Below are positions 10,505-19,302 of a stretch of DNA of 64,000 nt, piece after piece. Made by a program: the position numbers and the translations under genes. Origin of the DNA: Mesobacillus foraminis (GTDB lineage: Bacteria; Bacillota; Bacilli; Bacillales; Cytobacillaceae); the NCBI RefSeq assembly GCF_004340465.1, contig NZ_SLVV01000005.1:389669-453668 (forward strand), read 5' to 3'. Positions within the stretch are counted from its first letter, which is position 1, and every line of letters begins with the position of its first letter. A model generated the notes under the pieces. It searched no databases. It saw only the letters and a program-made list of their open reading frames with translations, and had not been told where the DNA came from.

Positions 10505-12421
10505 TTAGTCTTCTGTCATATAAAGTCTGATGGTTGAACCTTCTTTTACCTTTACCCCGGCGGATGGCGCTTGTTTAACCACCTTATCCCCTTCACCGCT
10601 GACATCGATCTTCAGGTTTACCATCATTTGCTGGATCTCCCTTTTTGTTAAACCTACCAGGTCTGGCACTTCGATCATTGGGGTATCAAGCCATGTCATC
10701 TCTTTTTCTATTTGATTTTTCCTTGGTTTCACATTCATTGCGTGCAGGCTGTCCTCGATAATATTACCGACAATGGGCGCTGCTACCACCCCGCCAAATT
10801 GTATGGTTCCTTTTGGATTGTCAACAGCTATATAAACGAGCAGCTCGGGGTCATCAGCAGGAGCGAATCCAATGAAAGACACAATATGGTTGTTCTCTAA
10901 GTATCTCCCATCCTTTGCTTTTTGGGCTGTCCCTGTCTTCCCGCCTACGCGGTAGGCTTCGACAAATGCATTTTTACCGCTCCCCTTTGCCACCACACTT
11001 TCCAAAGCATGTCTAATCTCTTTTGAGGTCTCTTCAGATATAACCCTTCTTTTTGCAACAGGGGTTTTCTCCATTACAGATTTTCCAGTCTCTGAATCAA
11101 TCAGCTCTTTGGCAATATATGGCGTATAGAGGATCCCTCCGTTAATGGCGGCAGAAACCGCAGCCGCCTGCTGTATGGGAGTTACAGAAACCCCTTGCCC
11201 GAAAGCTGTAGTCGCCTGTTCAACTGGCCCTACTCTGTCCAGCTTAAACATGATACCTGTTCCCTCACCCTGAAGGTCGATCCCGGTTTTTTGACCAAAG
11301 CCAAAGTCTTTAATGTATTTGAACAGCGTATCCTTCCCTAAACGTTCACCCAGTTCAACAAAACCTGGGTTGCAGGAATTTTGAACCACTTCAAGGAAGG
11401 TTTGGGATCCATGGCCACCTGCCTTCCAGCAGCGCAGCTTCGCACCTCCGACTTCTGCAAAGCCAGGATCATAGAAATGTTCCTTTTCGAGATTAACCTT
11501 CCCTTCCTCCAAGGCTGCAGCCAAAGTAATGATTTTAAAGGTGGAACCGGGCTCATATGTACTCCAGACAGGCAGATTTCGATTGTATACCTCCTGGGGA
11601 ACATTTTGAAAATTGGCCGGATCAAAACCAGGCCGGCTTGACATAGCAAATATCTCCCCGTTGTTCGGATCCATGGCAATTGCGATAATTCCATCCGGAT
11701 TATACTTGGCTTCGGCAATGTCCAGCTCCCTCTCGACAATCGTCTGGATCTTGCTGTCAATCGTCAGACGGAGATCCATGCCATCTATCGGAGGCTGATA
11801 ATCATCCGCCATGTCGTTCATCCGCTGGCCCTTCGCATTGGCATAAAACTGAACAGAACCTTCTTTACCTTTTAACTCCTTATCGTAAAAAAGTTCAAGC
11901 CCCATTAACCCCTGGTTATCGACTCCAGTAAATCCAAGCACATGAGACAGGTAGTTTCCAAATGGATAATGCCGTTTTGAATCCTCCCCAATATATACTC
12001 CCTTTAAGTCAAGCGCCCGGACTTCTTTTGCTTTTTCGTGTGATATTTTTCTTGCTTCGTTAATCCTGACGATGGAAGCACTCTTTGTAATGTATTGGTA
12101 AACCTTCTCTTTGGAAATGTTAAGGACTTTCCCAAGCTTTTCGGCCGTTTCCGCCGGATTCTCTATTTGCCTTGGAACAGTCCAGACAGTCGGGGCACTG
12201 ATATTGGTTGCAAGGGCCACCCCGTTTCGGTCAGTAATTTCGCCCCGCTTCGGCTGAAATGGAATATTCCTGCTCCACGAACTTTTTGCACCGTCCGTTA
12301 ACCACTCCCCCATAAAAAACTGGACATATCCGAGGCGGATGTCAATGATAAAAAAAACAAGGATACCTACCACCAGTACAAATGCCAGCCTTTTCCTGAC
12401 CGTCACATTAGAAACTCGCAT
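10505..12421 (-). CDS. spoVD: Sporulation-specific class B penicillin-binding protein SpoVD
   Basis: A transpeptidase used for cortex peptidoglycan, acting with SpoVE in the outer forespore membrane. One N-terminal membrane helix (about 12-30), PBP dimerisation region (about 55-210), and a transpeptidase domain with S293-TFK, S349-CN and K495-TGTA, the three catalytic motifs. One C-terminal PASTA domain (about 578-636). 638 residues. It is flanked by terminators on both sides and preceded by a sigma-E-like -10 element, so the sequence argues for a separately controlled sporulation gene embedded in the dcw cluster. Confidence 0.95.
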   Translation of the reverse strand: MRVSNVTVRKRLAFVLVVGILVFFIIDIRLGYVQFFMGEWLTDGAKSSWSRNIPFQPKRGEITDRNGVALATNISAPTVWTVPRQIENPAETAEKLGKVLNISKEKVYQYITKSASIVRINEARKISHEKAKEVRALDLKGVYIGEDSKRHYPFGNYLSHVLGFTGVDNQGLMGLELFYDKELKGKEGSVQFYANAKGQRMNDMADDYQPPIDGMDLRLTIDSKIQTIVERELDIAEAKYNPDGIIAIAMDPNNGEIFAMSSRPGFDPANFQNVPQEVYNRNLPVWSTYEPGSTFKIITLAAALEEGKVNLEKEHFYDPGFAEVGGAKLRCWKAGGHGSQTFLEVVQNSCNPGFVELGERLGKDTLFKYIKDFGFGQKTGIDLQGEGTGIMFKLDRVGPVEQATTAFGQGVSVTPIQQAAAVSAAINGGILYTPYIAKELIDSETGKSVMEKTPVAKRRVISEETSKEIRHALESVVAKGSGKNAFVEAYRVGGKTGTAQKAKDGRYLENNHIVSFIGFAPADDPELLVYIAVDNPKGTIQFGGVVAAPIVGNIIEDSLHAMNVKPRKNQIEKEMTWLDTPMIEVPDLVGLTKREIQQMMVNLKIDVSGEGDKVVKQAPSAGVKVKEGSTIRLYMTED

Positions 12422-12536
12422 GAAATGAACAAACCTCCCTTATAAAAACAGCAACCAGCCCCCTGTCAGCAAAACTGCTGAACACTGATCGTTAAGGTCT
12501 ATGCCTGCAACTAATTGATTTGGCATAGCTTGTTCA

Positions 12537-12544
12537 ACTATATG
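12537..12544 (-). promoter_or_regulatory. Sigma-E-like -10 element upstream of spoVD
   Basis: The minus strand reads CATATAGT, matching the sigma-E -10 consensus CATAYANT, about 115 bases upstream of spoVD. The -35 region 14 bases upstream (around TTCTATC) is only a weak match. Support comes mainly from position: it is the only transcription start candidate between the pbpB terminator and spoVD. Confidence 0.45.
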
Positions 12545-12614
12545 CTTGTACCCTGAAGGATAGAACTTCAGCCCCTTAATCCGGAAGCACTTTGATTCGT
12601 ATTCTCTAGCTCCC

Positions 12615-12658
12615 AAAAAAAAAAAAAAACAGAGGATCAGTCTGTGACTTCCTCTGTT
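12615..12658 (-). terminator. pbpB terminator
   Basis: AACAGAGGA pairs with TCCTCTGTT across a loop that contains the pbpB stop codon, followed on the minus strand by a run of about 14 T. A very strong intrinsic terminator overlapping the end of pbpB. Confidence 0.88.
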
Positions 12659-14871
12659 TGTTCACTGTTTTCCTGCTTCTTTTTACTCTCTTTGGCTTTC
12701 TGCTCTGCTTCAACCTGCTGTAAAGGTGTTGCCAGTTCTACAATTAAATAGTCCCCCTGCTTCACTGTTGCCCCTGCTTTGATGCTCTGCTTTGAAACAT
12801 AGCCGCTTCCTGCTTTATTCAGCTTTAAGCCTGCGGTCTGGGCAAACTTCATCACATCACGGAGGGACCATCCAGAGAGATCGGGAGCTGTAATCTTCCC
12901 GGAGGTTTTTATAATCACTCTTTCCCCCTCCAGCGCTTCGGTGCCGGAGGCAGGTGTCTGCCTTTCAACCCTCGCCCCTTGGCCAATCACTACTGGCTTA
13001 AGTCCGATATTTTTCAATTGTTTTTCAGTTTTCTCGACCGACATGTTTGATAGGTCTGGCACCTCATTGGATGTAACCTTTCCTTGCTTGGAAGGCTGGA
13101 TATCCAAATATTGAAGACTGCTTTTCATTACAGTATTAAATATCTCAGAGACAGGGACGGAACCATTTGTGCTTTCATCTATTTCTGGCTGCTGTACAGC
13201 AACATACACAACTAGTTCAGGATCATCCGTTGGAGCCATCCCCAGGAAAGAAAATAAGAAATTTTCGTGGCCGGTCATATACCTGCCATCAGCCCCCGGA
13301 ATCTGCGCTGTTCCTGTTTTACCTGCCACATCATACCCGTTGATTTTATAGTTGCCCCCGGTACCATCCTCGTCCGTTATGGTCGTTTCGAGAATCTCGC
13401 GGACTTCTTTGGCTGTTTCTGCTGATATAGGAGTTCCGGCGACTTGAGGTTTACTCTCTTCTATGACCTTTCCGGTATTTGGATCGACAATTTTGTCAAT
13501 AATGTTTGGTTTCATCATTTTCCCATCATTTGCAACTGCTGTAGCTGCCTGCACCAGCTGAAGCGGGGTCACAGTCGTCCCCTGCCCAAACGATGTGGTA
13601 ATCTTTTCTATAGGCCATTTATATAGAACCCTTCCGGATACTTCATCAGGCAGTTCAATTCCGGTTGGTTTGTCGAAACCAAAAGCTGTCAGGTAATCCC
13701 TGAAAGTATCAACACCAATCTTCTCATTCACCAGTGTTGCAACTGCCACGTTGGAGGAACGCTGAATTCCTTCCAGGTAACTGATCGGCCCCCAGCCTTT
13801 TCCTCCATTATGATCGCGAATCGCAACGGATTTCGGAGTGACCTTGTAGGTTCCTGATTTAAATAGCTCATTAGGATTAAAAACCTTTTCCTCGACCGCT
13901 GCAGAAAGGGTAAAAATCTTCATGGTCGAACCCGGCTCAATGGAGGTTTCTATGACCTCATTATGCCAGGATTGTTCCAGCCCTTCTCTTGTTTTCGGAT
14001 GAAAAGTTGGACGCTGGGCCATTGCCAGGATATCACCCGTTTTGGGATTAGCAACGACTGCAATAATTTTCTCCGGACTATACTCCTTATCCACCCGATT
14101 AATGGCATCTTCAAGGAAAGTCTGGATTTTCTTATCCAGTGTAAGGTAAATATCACTTCCATTTGTTGCCGGTTTTATCTCTTTCTTTGCATCAGGAAGC
14201 AGGAAGCCCCAAAGATCATTTTCCACCTTAATGGACCCATTCTTTCCCGTTAAGTATTTATCGAAGCTTTTTTCGATTCCCAGTTGTCCGACAGTTTCCG
14301 TTTTCCCGGTTTCCTTCTCTTCTTTTTCCACATATCCAATGAGATGGGATGAAAAAACGCCATTTGGATAAAAACGCTTGGAATCCTGGGTGAAGATGAT
14401 TCCAGGCATTTTCTCCTTTTCTATTTTCGCCTTAACCTGATGTGATATATCCCTGCCTGCCTTGCCGAATTCAACCTGGAAAACTCCTTCTTTCGTTAAG
14501 CGGTCATAAATTTCTGATTCGTCCATTTCAATATATTTAGCCAGCACCTCTGCTGTCTTTTCCGGGTCTTTAACATGCCGCGGCTTTTCCGGGTCGCTTG
14601 TCATCTTTTTATCCAGGATTGCGACAAGGGTATAGGCGGTTGTATCTTCGGCAATAACCTCTTTATTCCGGTCAAAGATCGTTCCTCTGGATGCCTCAAT
14701 TACATTCTCCCTCGAATACTTTTGCTGGGCTCTGGCAGCAAGTGCCTGCCCATGTGCCTCGCCAGTAGCCTGGATGGTCGCAAATCTGTAAATTAAGATA
14801 AAAAAGAGCAGGCTGAATAATATAAATAACCCAGCTGCTCCCACATTCATATTTGGCTGTTTCTTTAACAT
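12637..14871 (-). CDS. pbpB: Penicillin-binding protein 2B (septal transpeptidase)
   Basis: Class B PBP of the divisome that cross-links septal peptidoglycan with FtsW. One membrane helix (about 11-30), dimerisation region (about 55-210), transpeptidase domain with S315-TMK, S372-SN and K518-TGTA, then two PASTA domains (about 600-715) and a charged Gln/Glu/Lys-rich tail. 744 residues, slightly longer than the B. subtilis protein. It starts 2 bases after the ftsL stop with only a weak ribosome site, suggesting translational coupling to ftsL. Confidence 0.96.
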   Translation of the reverse strand: MLKKQPNMNVGAAGLFILFSLLFFILIYRFATIQATGEAHGQALAARAQQKYSRENVIEASRGTIFDRNKEVIAEDTTAYTLVAILDKKMTSDPEKPRHVKDPEKTAEVLAKYIEMDESEIYDRLTKEGVFQVEFGKAGRDISHQVKAKIEKEKMPGIIFTQDSKRFYPNGVFSSHLIGYVEKEEKETGKTETVGQLGIEKSFDKYLTGKNGSIKVENDLWGFLLPDAKKEIKPATNGSDIYLTLDKKIQTFLEDAINRVDKEYSPEKIIAVVANPKTGDILAMAQRPTFHPKTREGLEQSWHNEVIETSIEPGSTMKIFTLSAAVEEKVFNPNELFKSGTYKVTPKSVAIRDHNGGKGWGPISYLEGIQRSSNVAVATLVNEKIGVDTFRDYLTAFGFDKPTGIELPDEVSGRVLYKWPIEKITTSFGQGTTVTPLQLVQAATAVANDGKMMKPNIIDKIVDPNTGKVIEESKPQVAGTPISAETAKEVREILETTITDEDGTGGNYKINGYDVAGKTGTAQIPGADGRYMTGHENFLFSFLGMAPTDDPELVVYVAVQQPEIDESTNGSVPVSEIFNTVMKSSLQYLDIQPSKQGKVTSNEVPDLSNMSVEKTEKQLKNIGLKPVVIGQGARVERQTPASGTEALEGERVIIKTSGKITAPDLSGWSLRDVMKFAQTAGLKLNKAGSGYVSKQSIKAGATVKQGDYLIVELATPLQQVEAEQKAKESKKKQENSEQTEEVTD

Positions 14872-14873
14872 CG

Positions 14874-15227
14874 TTATTGCACAACCTTAACATTATTCTC
14901 GTTCAATGTTAATCCAAGCTCTTTGGCCTTTTCCCAAATGCGCTCATATGTACTGAGCTCGCTGATTTGCATTTCGAGATCCCCGTTCACCTTCTGCTGT
15001 TCCTGAATGGAACTCTCAACAAGCTGGATTTCCTTGTTTGCTTCATAGATAGCCGCCTGTTTTGAAACGATGAACGCCGCTCCAATACAGACTAAAATAC
15101 CGAAAGCAAAAAATAGAACTCTTTCTCCAGGGGACAGCCAGGCGTTTAGCTTCTTGACGGATGGTTTCAGCGATTTTACCGTTTGCTGCTGTGTCTCCTG
15201 TTGCAATGTTTTTGCAAGATTGCTCAT
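14874..15227 (-). CDS. ftsL: Cell division protein FtsL
   Basis: Small bitopic divisome protein that pairs with DivIC and DivIB. The start at 15227 (MSNLAKTLQQE) follows CAGGAGGGAAAAGG and gives 117 residues; the longer frame adds 15 residues without a ribosome site. A Gln/Lys-rich cytoplasmic tail, one membrane segment (about 37-57), and an extracytoplasmic leucine-zipper-like coiled coil (about 60-100) fit FtsL. It lies between rsmH and pbpB, as in B. subtilis. Confidence 0.92.
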   Translation of the reverse strand: MSNLAKTLQQETQQQTVKSLKPSVKKLNAWLSPGERVLFFAFGILVCIGAAFIVSKQAAIYEANKEIQLVESSIQEQQKVNGDLEMQISELSTYERIWEKAKELGLTLNENNVKVVQ

Positions 15228-15281
15228 CCTTTTCCCTCCTGTTTTTGTTGATTCGAATCTCTCTCTATTCAAACTGGCTAA

Positions 15282-16214
15282 TTACAATTTTTCTGCGACC
15301 CTGAGTTTTGCTGACCTGGCGCGGTTGTTCGCTTCCAGCTCTTCGTCTGTTGGCAGGATGGGTTTTCTGGTTATTAATTTAACCTTTGGCTTGAACTCCT
15401 CTGGTATAATAGGCAGCCCCGGAGGAAGCGGCGGTATTTCGCTGGCCTTTTTAAAGGTCACCTTACAGATTCTGTCCTCTAAAGAATGGAACGTGATAAC
15501 GCTTATACGCCCTCCTTTTCCAAGGATTTCAATTGCCTGGTCCAGAGACTTCTCAAATACTCCAAGTTCGTCGTTTACCGCAATTCTAATCGCCTGGAAG
15601 ATTCTTTTGGCTGGATGTCCACCTTTTCGTCTTGCCGGGGCTGGAATTGCTTCTTTTATAAGCTCGACAAGTTCCCCGGTGGTTTCGATCGGCTTCGCTT
15701 CCCGTGCAGCCTCAATTTTCCTGGCAATTTGTTTTGAAAACTTCTCTTCTCCATAACGGAAGAAAATCTTTACAAGCTGCTCATAAGTCCACCGATTAAT
15801 GACATCATACGCAGATGTATCAGCTTCCTGATTCATTCTCATGTCCAGCGGAGCATCGTGGTGATAGCTGAAGCCCCGTTCTGGAGTATCAAGCTGCGGC
15901 GAAGAAACACCAAGATCATAGAGAACTCCGTCTACCTCATGGATTCCCTGCTTTTCCAGCTCATCTTTCAGATGAAGAAAATTGCTTTTGATGATAACCA
16001 GCCTATCGCCAAATCTGGCTAATTTTTCTCTTGCACTTTCAATCGCTGTCTCATCCTGGTCAAAGGCAAAGAGCCTTCCATTTTCGGACAGCTTCGATAA
16101 GATGAGCTCGCTGTGGCCGGCACCACCGAGAGTACAATCCACATATATACCATTCGGGTCTATATTTAGCCCTTCCACCGCTTCTTCAAGCAATACTGTT
16201 GTATGTTTAAACAT
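15282..16214 (-). CDS. rsmH: 16S rRNA (cytosine-1402-N4)-methyltransferase RsmH (MraW)
   Basis: SAM-dependent methyltransferase for C1402 in the ribosomal decoding centre. The SAM motif [13 protein letters not shown] is near residues 24-36, FAFDQDE near 50, [12 protein letters not shown] near 98-109, and [13 protein letters not shown] near 250-262. 310 residues, standard for the family. Second gene of the dcw operon, just after mraZ. Confidence 0.97.
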   Translation of the reverse strand: MFKHTTVLLEEAVEGLNIDPNGIYVDCTLGGAGHSELILSKLSENGRLFAFDQDETAIESAREKLARFGDRLVIIKSNFLHLKDELEKQGIHEVDGVLYDLGVSSPQLDTPERGFSYHHDAPLDMRMNQEADTSAYDVINRWTYEQLVKIFFRYGEEKFSKQIARKIEAAREAKPIETTGELVELIKEAIPAPARRKGGHPAKRIFQAIRIAVNDELGVFEKSLDQAIEILGKGGRISVITFHSLEDRICKVTFKKASEIPPLPPGLPIIPEEFKPKVKLITRKPILPTDEELEANNRARSAKLRVAEKL

Positions 16215-16268
16215 GTCTTACCCCTTTCCAATCGAACAAGGTAATATTATATCAGAATAATGTTACCC

Positions 16269-16700
16269 TTAAATATCAAACCCAATCATATTTTCTGCAA
16301 TTTCAGCAAAAGATTCTTCAGATTGTGTAAAATATTCTTCCCAAATGGCTTGGCTCCATATTTCGATCCGATTGGAAACTCCTAAAATGACACATTCTTT
16401 TTCCAGCTTTGCGTATTGCAGAAGCGGGGCTGGTATGTTGATTCTCCCCTGTTTGTCAATTTCACTCTCTGTAGCACCCGAAAAGAAAAAACGGGTAAAT
16501 GCACGTGCATCTTTTTTAGTAAGAGGCAGTCCTTTGAGCTTGTCCTCAATCACTTCCCATTCGGACAGCGGGTATCCAAACAAACATTGATCGAGGCCTC
16601 TGGTTATGATGAACATTTCTCCCAGTCCATCGCGCAATTTAGCGGGAACAATCAAGCGGCCTTTATTATCAATGTTATGATGGTACTCGCCCATGAACAT
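16269..16700 (-). CDS. mraZ: Transcriptional regulator MraZ
   Basis: First gene of the dcw cluster. MraZ proteins have two AbrB-like swapped-hairpin halves and repress their own operon by binding upstream repeats. Both halves are visible: [15 protein letters not shown] (about 12-26) and [15 protein letters not shown] (about 82-96). The start at 16700 (MFMGEYHHN) matches the B. subtilis N-terminus and gives 143 residues; the longer frame adds 12 residues from the operator region. Phased GTGG boxes lie immediately upstream. Confidence 0.95.
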   Translation of the reverse strand: MFMGEYHHNIDNKGRLIVPAKLRDGLGEMFIITRGLDQCLFGYPLSEWEVIEDKLKGLPLTKKDARAFTRFFFSGATESEIDKQGRINIPAPLLQYAKLEKECVILGVSNRIEIWSQAIWEEYFTQSEESFAEIAENMIGFDI

Positions 16701-16732
16701 ACCTACTACCCCCACTTTCTTAATCCAATGTA

Positions 16733-16756
16733 CCACATCCCTCCACTTTCTACCAC
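16733..16756 (-). promoter_or_regulatory. MraZ operator: three GTGG boxes with 10-bp period
   Basis: On the minus strand GTGG occurs at 16756-16753, 16746-16743 and 16736-16733, exactly 10 bases apart, in the context GTGGTAGAAA-GTGGAGGGAT-GTGGTACATT. A fourth GTGG lies at 16715-16712, nearer the start codon. MraZ of other bacteria binds tandem repeats with this helical spacing upstream of its own gene, so this is the expected operator. I could not place an unambiguous sigma-A promoter beside it. Confidence 0.7.
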
Positions 16757-16849
16757 ATATTTTTAATTATTCTCCCCTTCCCCTAAAAAAACCTGCGAAG
16801 CATGCAATTTTCTTTCTCAAATTTTAAATCCTGCAAAAAAGGACAATAA

Positions 16850-16883
16850 AAAAAGACCTCATCCCATAGCTGAAGTCTCAGAC
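16850..16883 (-). terminator. Terminator-like hairpin (distal copy, downstream of bshC)
   Basis: On the minus strand AGACTTCA, a 9-base loop, TGAGGTCT and then TTTTTTTATT: an 8-bp stem (one G-T pair) with a T tract. A second copy of the same arm sequence, lacking the T tract, lies at 17153-17176 beside the bshC stop codon. Confidence 0.6.
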
Positions 16884-16935
16884 TGTAAATAGTTCGATTA
16901 AAATCGAGTTGTCACAGTCTTTTTTTATTTTGTCT
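16884..16935 (+). terminator. Plus-strand hairpin with T tract
   Basis: GACTGT and ACAGTC flank an inner TCGATTAAAATCGA palindrome, followed by TTTTTTTATTTT on the plus strand. Looks like an intrinsic terminator, but no plus-strand gene precedes it; it may belong to the repeat element beside it. Confidence 0.45.
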
Positions 16936-16950
16936 GGTTGTAAAACCGGG

Positions 16951-17087
16951 CTGTTGACTTCCGTTCCAGGCGTTTCGCTTTCCGCGGGGCAGGTGGTAAG
17001 CCTCCTGGTCGCTACTGCTCCTGCTGGGTCACACCTGTACCGCTGATCCCTTAGGAGTCTTCGCGCTTTCCACTCCAGTCATCAGGG
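16951..17087. repeat. Bacillus-type intergenic repeat element
   Basis: A GC-rich, non-coding block beginning CTGTTGACTTCCGTTCCAGG and ending CCACTCCAGTCATCAG, with the core CGTTTCGCTTTCCGCGGGGC and GGAGTCTTCGCGCTTTCC. I recognise this wording from intergenic regions of many Bacillaceae genomes, where it recurs as a non-autonomous repeat. The ends are imperfectly inverted (CTGTTGACT against CTGATGACT). It carries no open frame of note. Origin and function are unknown; this is the only copy in the window. Confidence 0.6.
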
Positions 17088-17101
17088 TTTTATTAAAAGT
17101 C

Positions 17102-17138
17102 AAAAGGGGTTCAGAATGAGACCATTCCAAACCCCTTT
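17102..17138 (-). terminator. Hairpin downstream of bshC
   Basis: AAAGGGGTT pairs with AACCCCTTT around a second inner hairpin (GGAATG/CATTCT). On the minus strand it is followed by TGACTTTTAATAAAA, a weak T tract, about 37 bases after the bshC stop. Possibly a bshC terminator or part of the repeat region. Confidence 0.5.
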
Positions 17139-17174
17139 AGCCGACAAACTGGGACCTCATCTCATAGATAAAGT

Positions 17175-18815
17175 CTACATTTTAATCACTTTATGCATGC
17201 CATCAAAAGTAAATTCCAGCTGCAATAACTCTGAGATAAAGTCAGTACCATACTGATTCAAATAATAGAATGGGTTCCAGACCCTCTCCTGCGGCGAACC
17301 TCCCGGCCTAAGAGCATTTTCAACCCTGGTGAATTTTTTCAGGATGGCATCATGTTTCCGGCAAACAGCTTCATCGATCTTTTTTTCCATGAAACTGATT
17401 TGTTTATGAAGAATATCCTCATTTTTTTTCACCAAGGGAAGCAGCCCTTTATCAAGATGTTCGACTTTACAATGAATGTAGCCATATTGAGTTGAGAGAG
17501 TTTGTCTGACCTGGTCAAATATGTCATCAAGCTCTTTATCTCTTTGGGAATCAATAAATTCCAGCTGGTGCCTTTCTGTTCCTGATTCCAGGACAGCTTG
17601 AAGCTCCAGATTCAATTCAGCAAGATCTGTTTCTACGGACCTGTCTAAAATCGTAATGTTCAGCCTTGGAACCAGGAGAGGCATCTTGATTTGAAAATGC
17701 TCAAACACCTGTTTCAATTCAGCCCAATAGGCAATTTCTCCCGGTCCCCCGATAAAGGCAAGAGTCGGAAACAGCCATTCCTGCATCAGAGGTCTTGTTA
17801 CCACATTGTTGCTCAGGAACTCCGGGTACTCTGAAGCCATCTCCAGCAGTTCTTCCATTGAAAACTGTATATCTCCATTTCGCGCGGTAAAGACCCCGGC
17901 TTGAGAATCAAATTGCAGCAAAAGCCGCTCATTATTAAGCTCATCGTAATAAAATAGATTGGCGGCGTCCTCGCCTATATCAATAGCCGGTCTAAAACCT
18001 GCACGGTCAACCTTCTGCTGCTGGGCAAGCACACTTGAGGTGATTTCGGCATGATCGCGGATCATTTTCGTGAAGAATTCCTTTTCCAGCTTACGGATTC
18101 CTTTATTTCCGGAATCCACAATCAGCAAACCCGACTCTTTAAACATTTCCATGATCATCGAAGCAAAAAAATCAACAAATGTCAGTTCCTTAGCTGACGT
18201 TAAAGCTGTTTTAGCAAACTGCCTTAAATGATTGGTATGGTTTGTTTCACCGAAGGTTTCAATAATTTCTTCAACCCATGCAAGGCAGGTTTCCTTATTT
18301 ACAGGAATATCAGTGACCATCTTTTTTTCAAGGTTTTTCTCTGGGTAGATCCATTTCTCGGGTTTATTGTTCTTCAACACATATACATGATTCACTTCCT
18401 GGTAATCATGGTCCTCTCCTGCAATCCAGAAGATTGGTACAACCGGTATCCCCAATTCCCGTTCCTTTTGCTGAGCCAATTTTATGATCGATATCACCTT
18501 ATGTACTGAGTAGAGCGGGCCTGTCAATAGACCGGCTTGCTGGCCGCCAATGACAGCTACACTATTATCAAGCCGGAGCTTATCAATATTTTTCTCAATC
18601 TCGGCTGAATGAGGGAACTTTGACATAAAACCTTTTATATGGTCCGCAAGCTCCTGTCTGTAAAACTTCCGCCTGGTTAATTCGTCCAGACGCTGAATAT
18701 AATCCGAATCGTTTTTATAATCATAATGAAAGAAGTTTTGGATATCCGAGCTTCCTTCCAAATAACCTGTTGCAAACCGATTTGCAGCCGGGAGTGAGAG
18801 ATTCAAAATCTCCAT
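17175..18815 (-). CDS. bshC: Bacillithiol synthase BshC (putative cysteine ligase)
   Basis: Family UPF0747/BshC, needed for the last step of bacillithiol synthesis, addition of cysteine to GlcN-malate. The 546-residue length and recognisable segments (VIGGQQAGLLTGPLY near 90-104, PVVPIFWIAGEDHDYQEV near 127-144, FIGGPGEIAYWAELK near 355-369, a charged coiled-coil C-terminal third) fit BshC. AAAGGAAG precedes the ATG. Location next to mraZ matches B. subtilis yllA. A TATACT -10 lies about 45 bases upstream, with only a poor -35. Confidence 0.94.
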   Translation of the reverse strand: MEILNLSLPAANRFATGYLEGSSDIQNFFHYDYKNDSDYIQRLDELTRRKFYRQELADHIKGFMSKFPHSAEIEKNIDKLRLDNSVAVIGGQQAGLLTGPLYSVHKVISIIKLAQQKERELGIPVVPIFWIAGEDHDYQEVNHVYVLKNNKPEKWIYPEKNLEKKMVTDIPVNKETCLAWVEEIIETFGETNHTNHLRQFAKTALTSAKELTFVDFFASMIMEMFKESGLLIVDSGNKGIRKLEKEFFTKMIRDHAEITSSVLAQQQKVDRAGFRPAIDIGEDAANLFYYDELNNERLLLQFDSQAGVFTARNGDIQFSMEELLEMASEYPEFLSNNVVTRPLMQEWLFPTLAFIGGPGEIAYWAELKQVFEHFQIKMPLLVPRLNITILDRSVETDLAELNLELQAVLESGTERHQLEFIDSQRDKELDDIFDQVRQTLSTQYGYIHCKVEHLDKGLLPLVKKNEDILHKQISFMEKKIDEAVCRKHDAILKKFTRVENALRPGGSPQERVWNPFYYLNQYGTDFISELLQLEFTFDGMHKVIKM

Positions 18816-18906
18816 TCAATTGTACTTCCTTTCTCGTAGACATTTTCGCTCTTTGTAGTATAGCATTGTTAGAATGGAAAATAAAAAGACTTTGATTCAG
18901 GACTCT

Positions 18907-19302
18907 TTATAGCCCAGCCACTTGCCAAAAAACCCGCTGGAACAGACCCAGGACAATAAGGACGAGGTAGGCAAGGGAAAACAGCAAAAAGTTAAACCTC
19001 CAATAGCCCCTGAACACCCGAAGGAAATCAACTTCCTGACGGTACTTCCAATGAATCACCACAAATGTCAAAGCAAGGATCACCAGAATAAGCATAATCA
19101 GCCATAGAAACGACTTCTCGCAAATAATCATGATTAAAAAATGGACGGAGATTATAAATAACAGAGTGCTAAAATCAATTGCCCTGTGGACGGACCTGCG
19201 ATGGTTTTTAGTCAGGTGTTTGCTGAAAATGAAAACAATCAGATACCCTGCTAATGGCACTGTCACGAATGCAGCGGCAATCATGGAAATAAACTCAGCC
19301 AC
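18907..19302 (-). CDS. DUF3397 family membrane protein
   Basis: A 131-residue protein with four predicted membrane helices (about 6-26, 45-62, 66-85, 105-125) and a basic loop KHLTKNHRRSVHRA. The pattern matches the DUF3397 family found beside bshC in Bacillaceae. It overlaps the 3' end of the panE-like gene by 8 bases, so the two are translated from one message. Function unknown. Confidence 0.8.
   Translation of the reverse strand: MAEFISMIAAAFVTVPLAGYLIVFIFSKHLTKNHRRSVHRAIDFSTLLFIISVHFLIMIICEKSFLWLIMLILVILALTFVVIHWKYRQEVDFLRVFRGYWRFNFLLFSLAYLVLIVLGLFQRVFWQVAGL

Noticed and set aside
15070..15756. A 228-codon plus-strand open frame opposite ftsL and rsmH.
   Set aside because: Antisense shadow of two well-identified genes, no ribosome site or family match.
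16951..17087. Considered whether the GC-rich block is a tRNA, riboswitch or IS end.
   Set aside because: No cloverleaf, no T-box or riboswitch core and no transposase frame; it fits a non-autonomous intergenic repeat better.
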